This document shows, one piece after another, positions 41,301 through 49,554 of a DNA stretch of 50,389 bases. The notes beneath the pieces were generated by a model. It had not been told where the DNA came from and ran no database searches. It was given only the letters and a program-made list of their open reading frames with translations. The first letter of the stretch is position 1. Each line of letters opens with the position of its first letter. Source of the DNA: a virus; IMG/VR virus record IMGVR_UViG_3300009419_000027, positions 1 to 50,389 of that record; one strand, given 5' to 3'. The position numbers were made by a program, and so were the translations under genes.

Positions 41301-42662
41301 CAAGTTGTTGGAGCACAAACAGATCAAAAAACAAATATTAGTGGAGCCTCTGGAGGACTTGGTGTTATGCTAAATCCAGAAACAAATAATGGATACTATT
41401 TTGAAATTATTGCACTAACTTCGGACAATGTTGAATCATACTTAAGAGTAAATGCAAATGGTCAGCCAGAATTAACAATAAACAATATTGTTTTTTATAA
41501 AATTAAAAAGGATTCTTCTACAGATGAAGCAATCCCAGTAAAACTTTGGGGAGGCCTTGCAAAAATTTTAGTAGATGATGGAAGATTCACTGGTCAGTAT
41601 AGACTTGCATCAGAAGAAAATCCAACAGTTTATGATTTATCAGTTGAGTATCAGGACATTGGAAAAACAAGAAGGTTTTATCTTTACATTAATAACCAAC
41701 TAATTAAAGTTATTGATGACACAGACCCGCTACCAGTTTATAATAATATGGCATTGTTTACTCGTGGATCGTCAAGAATTATGTTTGAGAATATCTTTGC
41801 ACTAGCAGAAAACTATTCACAAAATACAGTATTTAGTGTTGGAAAACCTTTAGCACAAGTCTTTGGGGCAGATCAAATAAATGCAAATGAGTCATTTAGA
41901 AAATATGCAATGAGTGGTATCATTCAATCTACATACCTATCTGGCATAAGTTCTCAGCAGCCACCTAAATATAATATGTATTTTGAAGAGTTTGGTTCAA
42001 TAATGCGTGAATGTTCTTATTTTGATATTAGGTATGATCGTGCTTACCCAGCCCTTACAGCACAACTGTCACCAACATTTAATAGAATTAAAGGATACAC
42101 AACATCTGGATTTTACGCAGATTCATATGGTGCAGAATTTATAATTTTTAACTCTACAGACAAAGCACTTGTTCTTGATGAGACCTCTGGAAACTACTTA
42201 AGAATACAAGGTGTTACATTTACAAACAACACAACTCATGAATTAACTGTAGATGATTATTTTAAAAAGAAGTCTAATTTTTCTGATCCAGAACTAAAAG
42301 GAAACACTTTATTAGTTTCTCCTCTTGTTGAAAATGCAAAATATGATAATATTAAACAAAGCAGAATGATTTATGGAAAAAATGAATTTAGTATTGACAG
42401 TTTATACATTCAAACAGATGATGATGCACAATCTTTAATGGGTTGGATTATAAATAAATTAATGGTTCCTAAAAAAGCAATTGGAGCAGATATATTTAGC
42501 ATACCAACACTTCAACTAGGAGATATAGTTACAATTAATTATAAAGATAGCAATGGATTAGACTTAATTTCATCAAATACAACACGCTTTGTTGTTTACA
42601 ATATTGAATATTCTAGAGACAACTCTGGACCATCAATGAAGATATTTATGAGCGAGGTATAA
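38352..42662 (+). CDS. tail hub / tail-associated minor tail protein
   Basis: This 1436-residue protein is coupled by TAATG to the previous gene. The N-terminal region (ALKTHLETSSTIQLQSLVLAE) and the middle (KVTDFKITKSLSDIGNTSLP, EVLNQLAVATQSAMFFDEYN) have the look of baseplate-hub proteins that build the tail-tip ring. A ConA-like segment at about residues 990-1150 (FEIIALTSDNVESYLRVNAN, FYLYINNQLIKVIDDTD) may bind sugar. The C-terminus (IPTLQLGDIVTINYKD, then FVVYNIEYSRDN) is typical of hub proteins that end in an OB-like domain. No peptidase motif is evident. Confidence 0.7.
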   Translation: MFVNDALKTHLETSSTIQLQSLVLAEWNMNMPDNIYKLGNYRYRPTDNASKFKTISSNFDQLDSAGYYTGATDADVVVDGGYTDAGVPQLFKSKKEKMNMIYSLEDCLKPFRPRSGINKTLYFNGKFIANSGASMAERPRYYMPSRYDQFKYWTSYRTEEGVEHGIAKNKLGSLFYINDSCPFVVYKEKVPANRIIVKMQTNIGSVDLGPFPTASRFIPDPLYGNANKTTPIRWKVQYLEENNWVDALSFNENSLRDDGNPIVPSDGYVELQYGLILPKEYKDVFIFAEQLSSSSLLPERSINGYAYLVIANAEDRGMFHIWDGLSSEYKTFIPTYGWRVSEDVVNNETNTVTDLTSPAYFKNTTDNKNTYKEFQYIRGIRIVVDTMNKFDSTFDLIEMSPRLVVDVSEKVTDFKITKSLSDIGNTSLPVGQLLASNGTINLFDDDQAFNDNNTASIISKYNSRNIKFNFYEKIVNVLGYDYYVPIKTLYSEGIPQSDVMAASISINLRDLFFFLESMPAPRLLTTNTSLSYAITTLLDYIGFTNYTFKRVVGEKEPIIPFFFVAPDQNVAEVLNQLAVATQSAMFFDEYNNFVVMSKDYMMPTSAQRATDFLLSGSTGQTDTGVIENYSSGNLPNIISIASEDKQIFNDGKITYTNRYIQRSYGSVRQATMVDEDKTWIYKPALLWEVSGTENTKTVNELASKQGNYVLGAIPINSNVPNTLPTVVNNVVTNNVIDLGENVYWLTRYSGYLYSNGEIIKYDAAQFNITGTGNVWISDNQEYQKYFGSLPFNGKIYPTGLVRIYSLPYYETVDGNTRIKNGPVQSHGRAQFGTTITEHTAGINSYWSNNDNVRGCKMKSTYLFNTELSPSIPATTIGAAGIDNATAKQTTRNGVIKNFLSTKYLTETDVNSLASTKSGTIQSSSLVMNGPSFKTTESPLDFISYVYKPLDNAYKHFGTRMRIVGKIENNTTSTQTPIGSTSYYQVVGAQTDQKTNISGASGGLGVMLNPETNNGYYFEIIALTSDNVESYLRVNANGQPELTINNIVFYKIKKDSSTDEAIPVKLWGGLAKILVDDGRFTGQYRLASEENPTVYDLSVEYQDIGKTRRFYLYINNQLIKVIDDTDPLPVYNNMALFTRGSSRIMFENIFALAENYSQNTVFSVGKPLAQVFGADQINANESFRKYAMSGIIQSTYLSGISSQQPPKYNMYFEEFGSIMRECSYFDIRYDRAYPALTAQLSPTFNRIKGYTTSGFYADSYGAEFIIFNSTDKALVLDETSGNYLRIQGVTFTNNTTHELTVDDYFKKKSNFSDPELKGNTLLVSPLVENAKYDNIKQSRMIYGKNEFSIDSLYIQTDDDAQSLMGWIINKLMVPKKAIGADIFSIPTLQLGDIVTINYKDSNGLDLISSNTTRFVVYNIEYSRDNSGPSMKIFMSEV

Positions 42663-42664
42663 TA

Positions 42665-43306
42665 ATGGCTAAGAGTATTGGTTTTGCACAACTTACAAAT
42701 GGTGGACTATACGAACTGTTTGATGATGGGACACAAGTACTAAGAGAGGCTGGCTACAGAGACAGAATAAACAATCTTGTACAAACCTTAAACTCAACTG
42801 TAAACAATACAGGATCAGCCTCAATGGCAACAACCCCATCAACACCAGCGATTGTCTCTACTTCTGCTTCAACTGCAACTAAAGCAGTTAAAACTGCATC
42901 ATCAGACATTATACTTTTTGATGATGAAATAATTCCAATTGAAATAATGACGGATTTAATATTTGAAGATATTGGTGGACAAGAACTAATCAATATTGCA
43001 AGAGGGGATATTGTTAATGGTCAAAAAATAACCTACCAGCCTATTAAAAATATTTCAGATATAGAGAGACAGTACAATCCCAATAATATAGTTGGGCTTC
43101 AAAATACATCAGACACTTATTTTGCAAATTTTCCTATACAGATCAAAGACAAAATTCCAAATGTTGGTTCTGGTCCAAATGGAGAATATGTTTATCTTAA
43201 CAGTATTAGTAGTGATTTAGTAATTGATGTAATTAACATGCAAAATGATGAACAGGTAGAGATTCAGATAGCAACAGATGGTACAATATATGAGGCGGAA
43301 TTATAA
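42665..43306 (+). CDS. tail-tip protein
   Basis: This 213-residue protein starts 2 bases after the hub gene. A helical N-terminal region (GGLYELFDDGTQVLREAGYRD) is followed by a Ser/Thr/Ala linker (about residues 46-78). A beta domain then ends in INMQNDEQVEIQIATDGTIY. It could be a baseplate adaptor linking hub and fibres. No recognised family. It overlaps the next gene as TAATG. Confidence 0.55.
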   Translation: MAKSIGFAQLTNGGLYELFDDGTQVLREAGYRDRINNLVQTLNSTVNNTGSASMATTPSTPAIVSTSASTATKAVKTASSDIILFDDEIIPIEIMTDLIFEDIGGQELINIARGDIVNGQKITYQPIKNISDIERQYNPNNIVGLQNTSDTYFANFPIQIKDKIPNVGSGPNGEYVYLNSISSDLVIDVINMQNDEQVEIQIATDGTIYEAEL

Positions 43307-44448
43307 TGATAACTAATACTGGAAAATCAATTTTAGGCAAGTACTTACTGGGCCAAGCACCAGCGTATGCGTCGTACATTGCTGTTGGTTGTGGCTCTCA
43401 GCCATTAGAAACTGGGGATATTCCTGGAGACTACTCAAATAAACAAAATTTAGATTTTGAGATGTTTAGAATTCCTATTTCTTCAAGGGGATTTGTAAAT
43501 GAAGGCGGAATAAGCAAGATAGTTTTAACAGGAGAACTACCAACAGAAGAACGATACGAGATTACTGAAATTGGAATCTACTCTGCTGGAGTAAACCCTT
43601 CTGCTGGACTTTATGACAGTAAAACCTTGTTTGGCTTTGCGGCAACAGATAATTGGAATAGGCATACATCAAGCGCCGTTTCTGAAATTCCACCAATAAA
43701 TACACCACTTGATGGTGCAGGTGATAATATTATATCAACTACAGATCCAGTTTTTAAAACAAACGCAGACAATTCAATATTTTATAAAAGTTCTCGTGCA
43801 AATAGATATGAAAGATGCAGATTTTTAAATAATATTATAGCAATTAGAGGTAACGAATCAAATCTAACCAAAAGCAGTGGACATTTTGTTGTTGGTGCTG
43901 GATCAAACCATATACACCTGGCTGGTGTTAAGATTGATTTATCTCAAAACTCTCCAATTGATGAAATGAGACTAGCATTTTCTCTGATAAGTAAAGATGG
44001 CTCATCTACATCTGTTCCAGACACTGTAAGAATTCTTGTAGACTTTGCATCAACTGATTCTGGATCTGGAGAATATGCTAGGTTTGAAGCAGAACTAGTT
44101 AATGGAACAGATCCAGGAGAGTATGATTTTACAACAAATAGATATTTTGTAATATCAAAACAGTTGCAAGAATTATACACAAGTGCTAACTTTACTTGGG
44201 ATGCTGTTAATGTTGTTAAAGTTTATGCATCTACTTTAGTGTCTAGTACTCCATCTGCAAACTATTATATTGCACTAGATGCTATGAGATTAGAGAACAT
44301 TGCAACTACTAATCCACTGTACGGATTGGTAGGATATTCTACTATTCAAAACTTAAATGCAGAAACAATAGTTAAGTCTCCAAATACAAATAACTATATA
44401 GAGTTTAGATTTTCTGTTGGCGTGTCTGATTCTTTTGGTGTCTCATAA
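43306..44448 (+). CDS. minor tail protein (tail-tip / fibre)
   Basis: In this 380-residue protein, residues 1-115 contain MITNTGKSILGKYLLGQAPAY, IAVGCGSQPLETGDI and RYEITEIGIYSAG, a pattern seen in baseplate gpJ/BppU-like N-terminal domains that recruit tail tip proteins. The rest is a long beta-rich jelly-roll-like region (SSGHFVVGAGSNHIHLAGVK, YARFEAELVNGTD, YYIALDAMRLENI) that may contact carbohydrate. It is coupled by TAATG on both sides. Confidence 0.6.
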   Translation: MITNTGKSILGKYLLGQAPAYASYIAVGCGSQPLETGDIPGDYSNKQNLDFEMFRIPISSRGFVNEGGISKIVLTGELPTEERYEITEIGIYSAGVNPSAGLYDSKTLFGFAATDNWNRHTSSAVSEIPPINTPLDGAGDNIISTTDPVFKTNADNSIFYKSSRANRYERCRFLNNIIAIRGNESNLTKSSGHFVVGAGSNHIHLAGVKIDLSQNSPIDEMRLAFSLISKDGSSTSVPDTVRILVDFASTDSGSGEYARFEAELVNGTDPGEYDFTTNRYFVISKQLQELYTSANFTWDAVNVVKVYASTLVSSTPSANYYIALDAMRLENIATTNPLYGLVGYSTIQNLNAETIVKSPNTNNYIEFRFSVGVSDSFGVS

Positions 44449-44987
44449 TGGCAGAAATATTAAAAAAGGCTGTTATTAAAAACAAAAATTTACCAAGTAT
44501 AAGTTTTGATAATGACTCTTTATTTTACCCTATTAGATATCGCATAGTGTCAGAAGATAGAAACAGAATTTCTCAATGGTCACCAACATATAAAATAGAA
44601 GTTCCACCGACTAGTGCTGCAGGCCTACCATATGATGGTGCTGTTTCAGCAAAAAGATTTAGCATATCAACTTCTGGGTCAAGCCCAACAAAGATAGATG
44701 CCAACTGGTCATTTAAGCAGGCTAGTGAGTCTCCTACTGATTTAGAAAAAATGTTTAGTAACATTCAAAGTTTTGACATATGGGTAAGATGGAATTCCGT
44801 AGCATCTCCAAATACAGCAAATTGGGAAAGTTGGGAATTTTTTTCAACAGTAAACACAGCATCATTTTCAACTACAAAAAGAACAACAGCAACAACAAAT
44901 CAAATAGAAATAGCAGTACAGATACCAACTAATACAAAGGTAAGAGATAATAGACTTACACTTTTTATTGGAAAATCTAACGTTTAA
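44448..44987 (+). CDS. minor tail protein
   Basis: This 179-residue protein has an N-terminal fibronectin-like beta stretch (FYPIRYRIVSEDRNRISQWS) and a middle linker. A second beta segment (SFDIWVRWNSVASPNT, WESWEFFSTVNTASFST, IEIAVQIPTNTK) follows. The IRYRIV-x-ED-RNR-ISQWSP pattern is frequent in actinophage tail-tip proteins. It is probably a small baseplate component. It is coupled by TAATG to 43306. Confidence 0.6.
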   Translation: MAEILKKAVIKNKNLPSISFDNDSLFYPIRYRIVSEDRNRISQWSPTYKIEVPPTSAAGLPYDGAVSAKRFSISTSGSSPTKIDANWSFKQASESPTDLEKMFSNIQSFDIWVRWNSVASPNTANWESWEFFSTVNTASFSTTKRTTATTNQIEIAVQIPTNTKVRDNRLTLFIGKSNV

Positions 44988-44998
44988 AAGGAGAAGTT

Positions 44999-45439
44999 AT
45001 GGCACAAGTACCACTACCCGAAAGAGGGCAACCACTAGATGTTACATACATCTATCAATTAGCAGAAGCAATTAACAGTGTATCTAATCAAGTAACATCT
45101 GCAACATATAACTATACAAGTATTGACGCTGGTACTGGGGCACCGCAAAATGTTAAAACCTCAGAAGCAAGATTTATTGGTGGGTTTAAGCAAGTTACTA
45201 CTAACACAAATGTTGGCGTTGGTCAAGAAGTTGGAGATTCATATACGTACTCTGAATTTAAATATCCTCCAGTAGTTACAGCAACAATCTCAAACATTAG
45301 CGGTACGGCAGCAGGAACAGATGCTACAGTTATCATAAAATCTGTTACAACTTCAAGGGTAGATTTTGTTGTAAAGTTTAATACTGGTGGAGTTGCTTCA
45401 GTTGGTGTCAATCTTATTGCTATCGGTGTAACTAATTAA
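44999..45439 (+). CDS. minor tail protein, last gene of the structural block
   Basis: This 146-residue protein has an N-terminal helix (GQPLDVTYIYQLAEAINSVS) typical of proteins that trimerise through a short coil. A beta domain follows (VGDSYTYSEFKYPPVVTATI, then TTSRVDFVVKFNTGG). The pattern is like small fibre or decoration heads. AAAGGAG lies before the ATG. It is the last structural gene before the switch to nucleic-acid metabolism genes. Confidence 0.55.
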   Translation: MAQVPLPERGQPLDVTYIYQLAEAINSVSNQVTSATYNYTSIDAGTGAPQNVKTSEARFIGGFKQVTTNTNVGVGQEVGDSYTYSEFKYPPVVTATISNISGTAAGTDATVIIKSVTTSRVDFVVKFNTGGVASVGVNLIAIGVTN

Positions 45440-45454
45440 TATAAGGGGTGTAAA

Positions 45455-45646
45455 TTGATTTCTTGCATAAAGTGCAAAGGAAGAATGTTCATTGATAGAC
45501 AATTTTCTAACATAGATCATATGGAAACATTCTGCATAATGTGCGGGACCAGAAAGTTTTATCATCCACCTACAGAAAGTAAGGAAGGAAGATGGCTACT
45601 ACAAAAGGAAAGATCCAGAGCGAAGAGTACAATCGTGAGCCTGTAA
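45455..45646 (+). CDS. zinc-ribbon protein
   Basis: This 63-residue protein has a TTG start preceded by AGGGGTG. Two CxxC pairs (C4/C7 and C27/C30) form a zinc-ribbon pattern. A basic C-terminus (RWLLQKERSRAKSTIVSL) may bind nucleic acid. The last 55 bases overlap the start of the next gene in another frame. It may be a small transcription or replication factor at the boundary of the late and early blocks; the role is unknown. Confidence 0.6.
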   Translation: MISCIKCKGRMFIDRQFSNIDHMETFCIMCGTRKFYHPPTESKEGRWLLQKERSRAKSTIVSL

Positions 45647-46134
45647 TAAAAGGTAACCAAAAAATTTGGTTTCTTAATGGCGATCTAGTAAGACTCTATC
45701 ATAGTTCAAGATCTACTGGCATGGTAACTGTTTACAACATTACTAAGGATAGATTAGAAACTTGTTTGCGTTCTGACTTTAGACGTAATAGGCAAAGAGC
45801 ATACACTGTAGCAGAAACTGCAAAACTTGTCAATAGGCACAGAAAGTATATTCCAGATCTAATTAAACGAGGAATGATTCCAGCACCGATTGGATCAAGT
45901 TTTGAAGGTAAGCGAGGATGGCAAGTAAGAGCCTATTACTCTGAAGACCACGTAAAAGAGATTCGTGCTATACTTGCAAGTATACATATTGGACAACCAA
46001 GAAAAGACAAATTAATAACAAATAATATGACTCCTACAAGCCAAGAATTGACACGGCGAATGGGAGACGGTATACTTACATATACGAAGACTGAGGATGG
46101 AAGATTTATTCCTGTTTGGTCTGAAAGTATTTAA
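45592..46134 (+). CDS. HTH DNA-binding protein (MerR/excisionase-like)
   Basis: In this 180-residue protein, residues 70-130 (AYTVAETAKLVNRHRKYIPD then LIKRGMIPAPIG, then YYSEDHVKEIRAILASI) match the winged-helix pattern of MerR/excisionase-type DNA-binding domains. The N-terminal part is basic, with NGDLVRLYHSSRSTGMV. It is likely a regulator of phage transcription or replication. Its start overlaps the zinc-ribbon gene by 55 bases, with AAGGAAGGA before the ATG. Confidence 0.75.
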   Translation: MATTKGKIQSEEYNREPVIKGNQKIWFLNGDLVRLYHSSRSTGMVTVYNITKDRLETCLRSDFRRNRQRAYTVAETAKLVNRHRKYIPDLIKRGMIPAPIGSSFEGKRGWQVRAYYSEDHVKEIRAILASIHIGQPRKDKLITNNMTPTSQELTRRMGDGILTYTKTEDGRFIPVWSESI

Positions 46135-46154
46135 AACTATGAAATGGGTGGGTA

Positions 46155-46364
46155 ATGGAAAACGATTCAACAAAGGTAAATGTAACTCTGGGCTATACTC
46201 TTAATCTAGGTAACTTTCAGTCTCTAAGACTTGATTTGGGTGTTGTAGATTCAAAGCGTGATGGCGAGAGCACAGACCAGGCTTTTGAACGTGTTTATAA
46301 GTTCGTAGAAGATAAACTTACGGCTAAGATTAAAGAAGCACAAGAAGAGGCATCTGAAGACTAA
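46155..46364 (+). CDS. small hypothetical protein before replication genes
   Basis: This 69-residue acidic protein has a beta N-terminal half (KVNVTLGYTLNLGNFQSLRL) and a helical C-terminal half (STDQAFERVYKFVEDKLTAK). Proteins with LR-x-DLGVVDS and an AFERV-YKFVE helix occur as small accessory genes in other phages. I do not know their role. The ribosome site is the weak GGGTGGG just upstream. It is coupled to the next gene by TAATG. Confidence 0.6.
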   Translation: MENDSTKVNVTLGYTLNLGNFQSLRLDLGVVDSKRDGESTDQAFERVYKFVEDKLTAKIKEAQEEASED

Positions 46365-46672
46365 TGGCTGACCGCAAAGACCGAATGGCTTTGCTCAGTA
46401 GATTTAACAAATTGTATCTGCAAAGATATGAGCAAAAGTCTAATATGAATCTTAATGTAGAGCAATGGGCTGCAGATGCCCTTGTTGAGTCCTATGGGGT
46501 ATCAGAGTGCTATGATGTTCTTGAGTATTATTTTTCTATAGCACAAGAACCAAGTTGGAATTACTTTGCATACAATATGGAAAAAATTATAAATGGCAAA
46601 GCAGAAGTAGAACAAGACAAAAAAGACAGAGCAGAACGTAGACGAATGGCTAAGGAGTGGTTGAGTGAATAA
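46364..46672 (+). CDS. small protein preceding the helicase, possible loader
   Basis: This 102-residue, mostly helical, charged protein (LLSRFNKLYLQRYEQKSNMN then EQWAADALVESYGVSECYDV) ends in basic RRRMAKEWLSE. It has no zinc or nucleotide motif. It overlaps the GTG start of the DnaB-like helicase gene by 8 bases. Position and the basic helical end are compatible with a helicase loader or replisome accessory, but this is a guess from context. Confidence 0.5.
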   Translation: MADRKDRMALLSRFNKLYLQRYEQKSNMNLNVEQWAADALVESYGVSECYDVLEYYFSIAQEPSWNYFAYNMEKIINGKAEVEQDKKDRAERRRMAKEWLSE

Positions 46673-47888
46673 TACAGAGGCAAAAGTAATTACCGCAGTA
46701 TTAGAAGATAAACAGATTCACGTACTACTTCAGGCAAATGTTGAAAATTTATTAAGAACACATAATGATATCTGGAATTTCATTCGTTTATACTCAGAAA
46801 ATAATCAATGTCTTCCGCCATCAGATTTAGTAAGAGAAAAGTTTCGTGACTTTGAGCCAGTTGCTGGGGTTGGCTCTACTAAGCATCACCTTTCAGAACT
46901 TCAAACAGAATACCTAAGTGATAGTCTAAAGGATATTCTTAGATCTGCTGCAGGAGATGTTCAGAGTGGTAATGGGACAGAAGCACTTGAGCATTTGATT
47001 ACTAAAACATCAGAACTAAAAAAGAACACTGCTGCAATACGTGACATTGATGCTACGGATCTTGAGGATGCTGTTGCCTATTACGAAAGAGTTCAGAAGC
47101 AAAATGAACTTGGTGCTGTAGGAATTAAAACAGGTCTTCCAGGATTTGACAACTACCTACCTGCTGGAATTATGCCAGGACAACTTGGTGTGTTTCTTGC
47201 CTATCCTGGAATTGGTAAATCTTGGATGGCACTTTATTTTGCAGTTCAGGCATGGAAGCAAGGTAAGTCGCCTATGATTATTTCTCTTGAAATGAGTGAG
47301 ACAGAAGTTCGTAATCGTGTATTTGCAATTATGGGTGAAGGACTTTGGTCACATCGTAAACTAAGCAATGGAGAAGTAGAGATTGACATGCTTCGTAAGT
47401 GGCATGCCAACAAGGTTGCAGGTCGGCCTGAGTTTCACATTATTTCTAATGACTCAGGTGGTGAAGTAACCCCGTCTGTTATTCGTGGAAAGATTGATCA
47501 GTACAAACCAGACTTTGTTGTGGTTGACTATCTTCAGTTAATGAGCCCAAATCAAAGGGCTGATAATGAAACGGTAAAGATGAAGAATCTTTCTCGTGAA
47601 CTTAAACTAATGTCTATTAGTGAAGAGGTTCCTATCATTGCTATCTCATCTGCCACACCTGATGATGTAAAAGACTTAAGTACTCCACCTACTCTTGGAC
47701 AAACCGCATGGTCAAGACAGATTTCTTATGATGCTGACTGGCTACTTGCACTTGGCAGAGGAACTAATAGTGATATTATTGAATGTGTATTTAGAAAGAA
47801 CCGTAATGGTTTTATGGGTGACTTCTTAGTTCAAGTAGATTTTGATAAAGGATATTATCGTTATAAAGATTTTGAGGATGGAAAGTAA
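46665..47888 (+). CDS. dnaB: DnaB-like replicative helicase
   Basis: In this 407-residue protein, residues 1-130 form the helical N-terminal domain. From about 150 on, the RecA-like ATPase core shows Walker A AYPGIGKSW (K185), SLEMSETEVRNR (helicase H1a-like), Walker B FVVVDYLQLMSP, and a later AISSATPDDV. It unwinds DNA at the phage replication fork and would work with the primase at 48609. GTG at 46665 is used within the overlap with the preceding gene. It is coupled by TAATG to 47888. Confidence 0.9.
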   Translation: MNNTEAKVITAVLEDKQIHVLLQANVENLLRTHNDIWNFIRLYSENNQCLPPSDLVREKFRDFEPVAGVGSTKHHLSELQTEYLSDSLKDILRSAAGDVQSGNGTEALEHLITKTSELKKNTAAIRDIDATDLEDAVAYYERVQKQNELGAVGIKTGLPGFDNYLPAGIMPGQLGVFLAYPGIGKSWMALYFAVQAWKQGKSPMIISLEMSETEVRNRVFAIMGEGLWSHRKLSNGEVEIDMLRKWHANKVAGRPEFHIISNDSGGEVTPSVIRGKIDQYKPDFVVVDYLQLMSPNQRADNETVKMKNLSRELKLMSISEEVPIIAISSATPDDVKDLSTPPTLGQTAWSRQISYDADWLLALGRGTNSDIIECVFRKNRNGFMGDFLVQVDFDKGYYRYKDFEDGK

Positions 47889-48616
47889 TGTTTGATAAAA
47901 ATAAAAAAATAACTTTTCAGGCAGGATCAGAGTTAACCGAACTGTTGACTGACCACCCCAAACCTTCGTACAACTATGTTCCAGAGTGGTATAAGAAACA
48001 AAAAATGTATTCTAATGAAGAAAATGACTACTTCAAGGCATTCAAGAAACGCCCATTTTCTGGAACTTATAAATTGTGTACACCATTAGTTGATTCTTTA
48101 ACATCGGGATACATGCTTACTCTTCCAACAGATATCATCGTTACAAATGTTGGAGTTGAAGATTATGTTCCTCAGATTAACTGGTTGACCTCATGGAATC
48201 CTATTGACGAACAACTAAGTGATGTTTTGGGAAACTATCCTGTTCCAGAAGGTTTTTATAATATAGTTTATAGATGGATTGGAGACTGGATTATAAAGAC
48301 TCCTCCAGGATATAGTTTGTGGGTTACCCACCCATCTCATAGAAATGATCTTCCCTTTTTTACACTTAATGCTTTTATTGATACAGATTCACATCCAAAC
48401 TCAATAGTCTTTCCCTTTTTTATTAAAAAAGGTTTTGAGGGAATAATAAAAAAAGGAACTCCTATTGTTCAGATAATTCCAATAAAAAGAGAATCTTGGA
48501 AAACAAGAATTAAAAAGTTTTCAATAAAAGATACCATAGTAAACTCTGATAATGTAAATTTAATGGTTGCAAGAGTTTATAAGTACATGTATTGGACAAA
48601 GAAAAAATATGAGTAG
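47888..48616 (+). CDS. phage protein of unknown function (DUF6065-like)
   Basis: In this 242-residue protein, the N-terminal 60 residues (PSYNYVPEWYKKQKMY, then KRPFSGTYKLCTPLVDSLTS) and LTLPTDIIVTN are followed by WRIKTPPGYSLWVTHPSH-like and LPFFTLNAFIDTD motifs. It ends with FEGIIKKGTPIVQIIPIKR. The order fits a widespread phage family of unknown function (DUF6065, from memory). The last motif resembles the strand-loop of dUTPase/dCTP deaminase trimers, but the catalytic aspartate motif is not evident. It lies between helicase and primase and overlaps the primase gene by 8 bases. Confidence 0.6.
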   Translation: MFDKNKKITFQAGSELTELLTDHPKPSYNYVPEWYKKQKMYSNEENDYFKAFKKRPFSGTYKLCTPLVDSLTSGYMLTLPTDIIVTNVGVEDYVPQINWLTSWNPIDEQLSDVLGNYPVPEGFYNIVYRWIGDWIIKTPPGYSLWVTHPSHRNDLPFFTLNAFIDTDSHPNSIVFPFFIKKGFEGIIKKGTPIVQIIPIKRESWKTRIKKFSIKDTIVNSDNVNLMVARVYKYMYWTKKKYE

Positions 48617-49529
48617 TTTGTATAGCGAAGAGCAAATTCGCAGAGTAATCAATGGTGCTGGAATTGATGTAGAGGCAGAATTTGGTAATGACTTCATTAT
48701 CTACTGCCCATACCACAATAACAGTAGAACTCCTGCAGGTGAAATAGCAAAAGATAGCGGACTATTTTTTTGTTTTGGATGCCAGACAACTAAAAATCTT
48801 GAAGAGTTTGTTATGTTTGTAACTGGTAGGTCTTATTTTGAAACTGCTCGTTATATTAAAAGCAAAGAGACAGAAACTAATATTGAGAATATTGTAAATA
48901 AAACTATGTATACTCCACCAGATTTTGTCCAGTATGATGAATTACTAATTAAAAGACTAGGAAAGCAAGCCCTAGAATCTCCAAGAGCAATAAGATACTT
49001 TGAAGGAAGAAAAATAACCAGGGAGTCTATTCAAAAGTTTGATCTAGGGTATTCTGAAAAACAAGATTCTGTAACTGTTCCAATGTACTCACCTGATGGT
49101 TTATGTATTGGCTTTGTTGCTAGAACAGTTGAGGGAAAAGAATTTAAAAATACACCAGGTTTACCAAAAAGCAAAATTTTGTTTAATTTGCATAGAGTCA
49201 AAACGTCTAGTATCGTGTATGTAGTAGAATCATCTTTTGATGCTATTCGTTTAGACCAAGTAGGATTCCCAGCAGTCGCAACGCTGGGTGCAAATGTATC
49301 TGCATCACAAATTAAGTTGCTAGAAAAGTACTTCAATAATGTTGTACTAATTGCAGATAACGATGAGGCTGGAGCAATCATGAAAGACAAGTTAGTTGAA
49401 AAACTTGGATCTCTTGTCAGCGTAATCACAATAGATAAAAAATACAAAGATATAGGAGATATGGATGATGAAACTATTAAGCAGTTAAAGTTTGAGTTTG
49501 ACAAATCTATATCCTCTATGCTAAACTAA
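48609..49529 (+). CDS. DnaG-like primase, short form
   Basis: In this 306-residue protein, the zinc-binding domain is at 30-60 (C33, H36, C55, C58; IYCPYHNNSRTP ... FFCFGCQ). The TOPRIM core is at about 150-260, with catalytic E207 (VYVVESSFDAIRL) and DND at 250-252 (IADNDEAG). It makes RNA primers for the phage replisome. It ends shortly after TOPRIM, so the helicase-binding C-terminal domain of cellular DnaG is missing. The ATG at 48609 is preferred to the upstream start at 48567, which would lie inside the previous gene. Confidence 0.88.
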   Translation: MSSLYSEEQIRRVINGAGIDVEAEFGNDFIIYCPYHNNSRTPAGEIAKDSGLFFCFGCQTTKNLEEFVMFVTGRSYFETARYIKSKETETNIENIVNKTMYTPPDFVQYDELLIKRLGKQALESPRAIRYFEGRKITRESIQKFDLGYSEKQDSVTVPMYSPDGLCIGFVARTVEGKEFKNTPGLPKSKILFNLHRVKTSSIVYVVESSFDAIRLDQVGFPAVATLGANVSASQIKLLEKYFNNVVLIADNDEAGAIMKDKLVEKLGSLVSVITIDKKYKDIGDMDDETIKQLKFEFDKSISSMLN

Positions 49530-49554
49530 TATAACAACACAAAGGAGAAAACAT

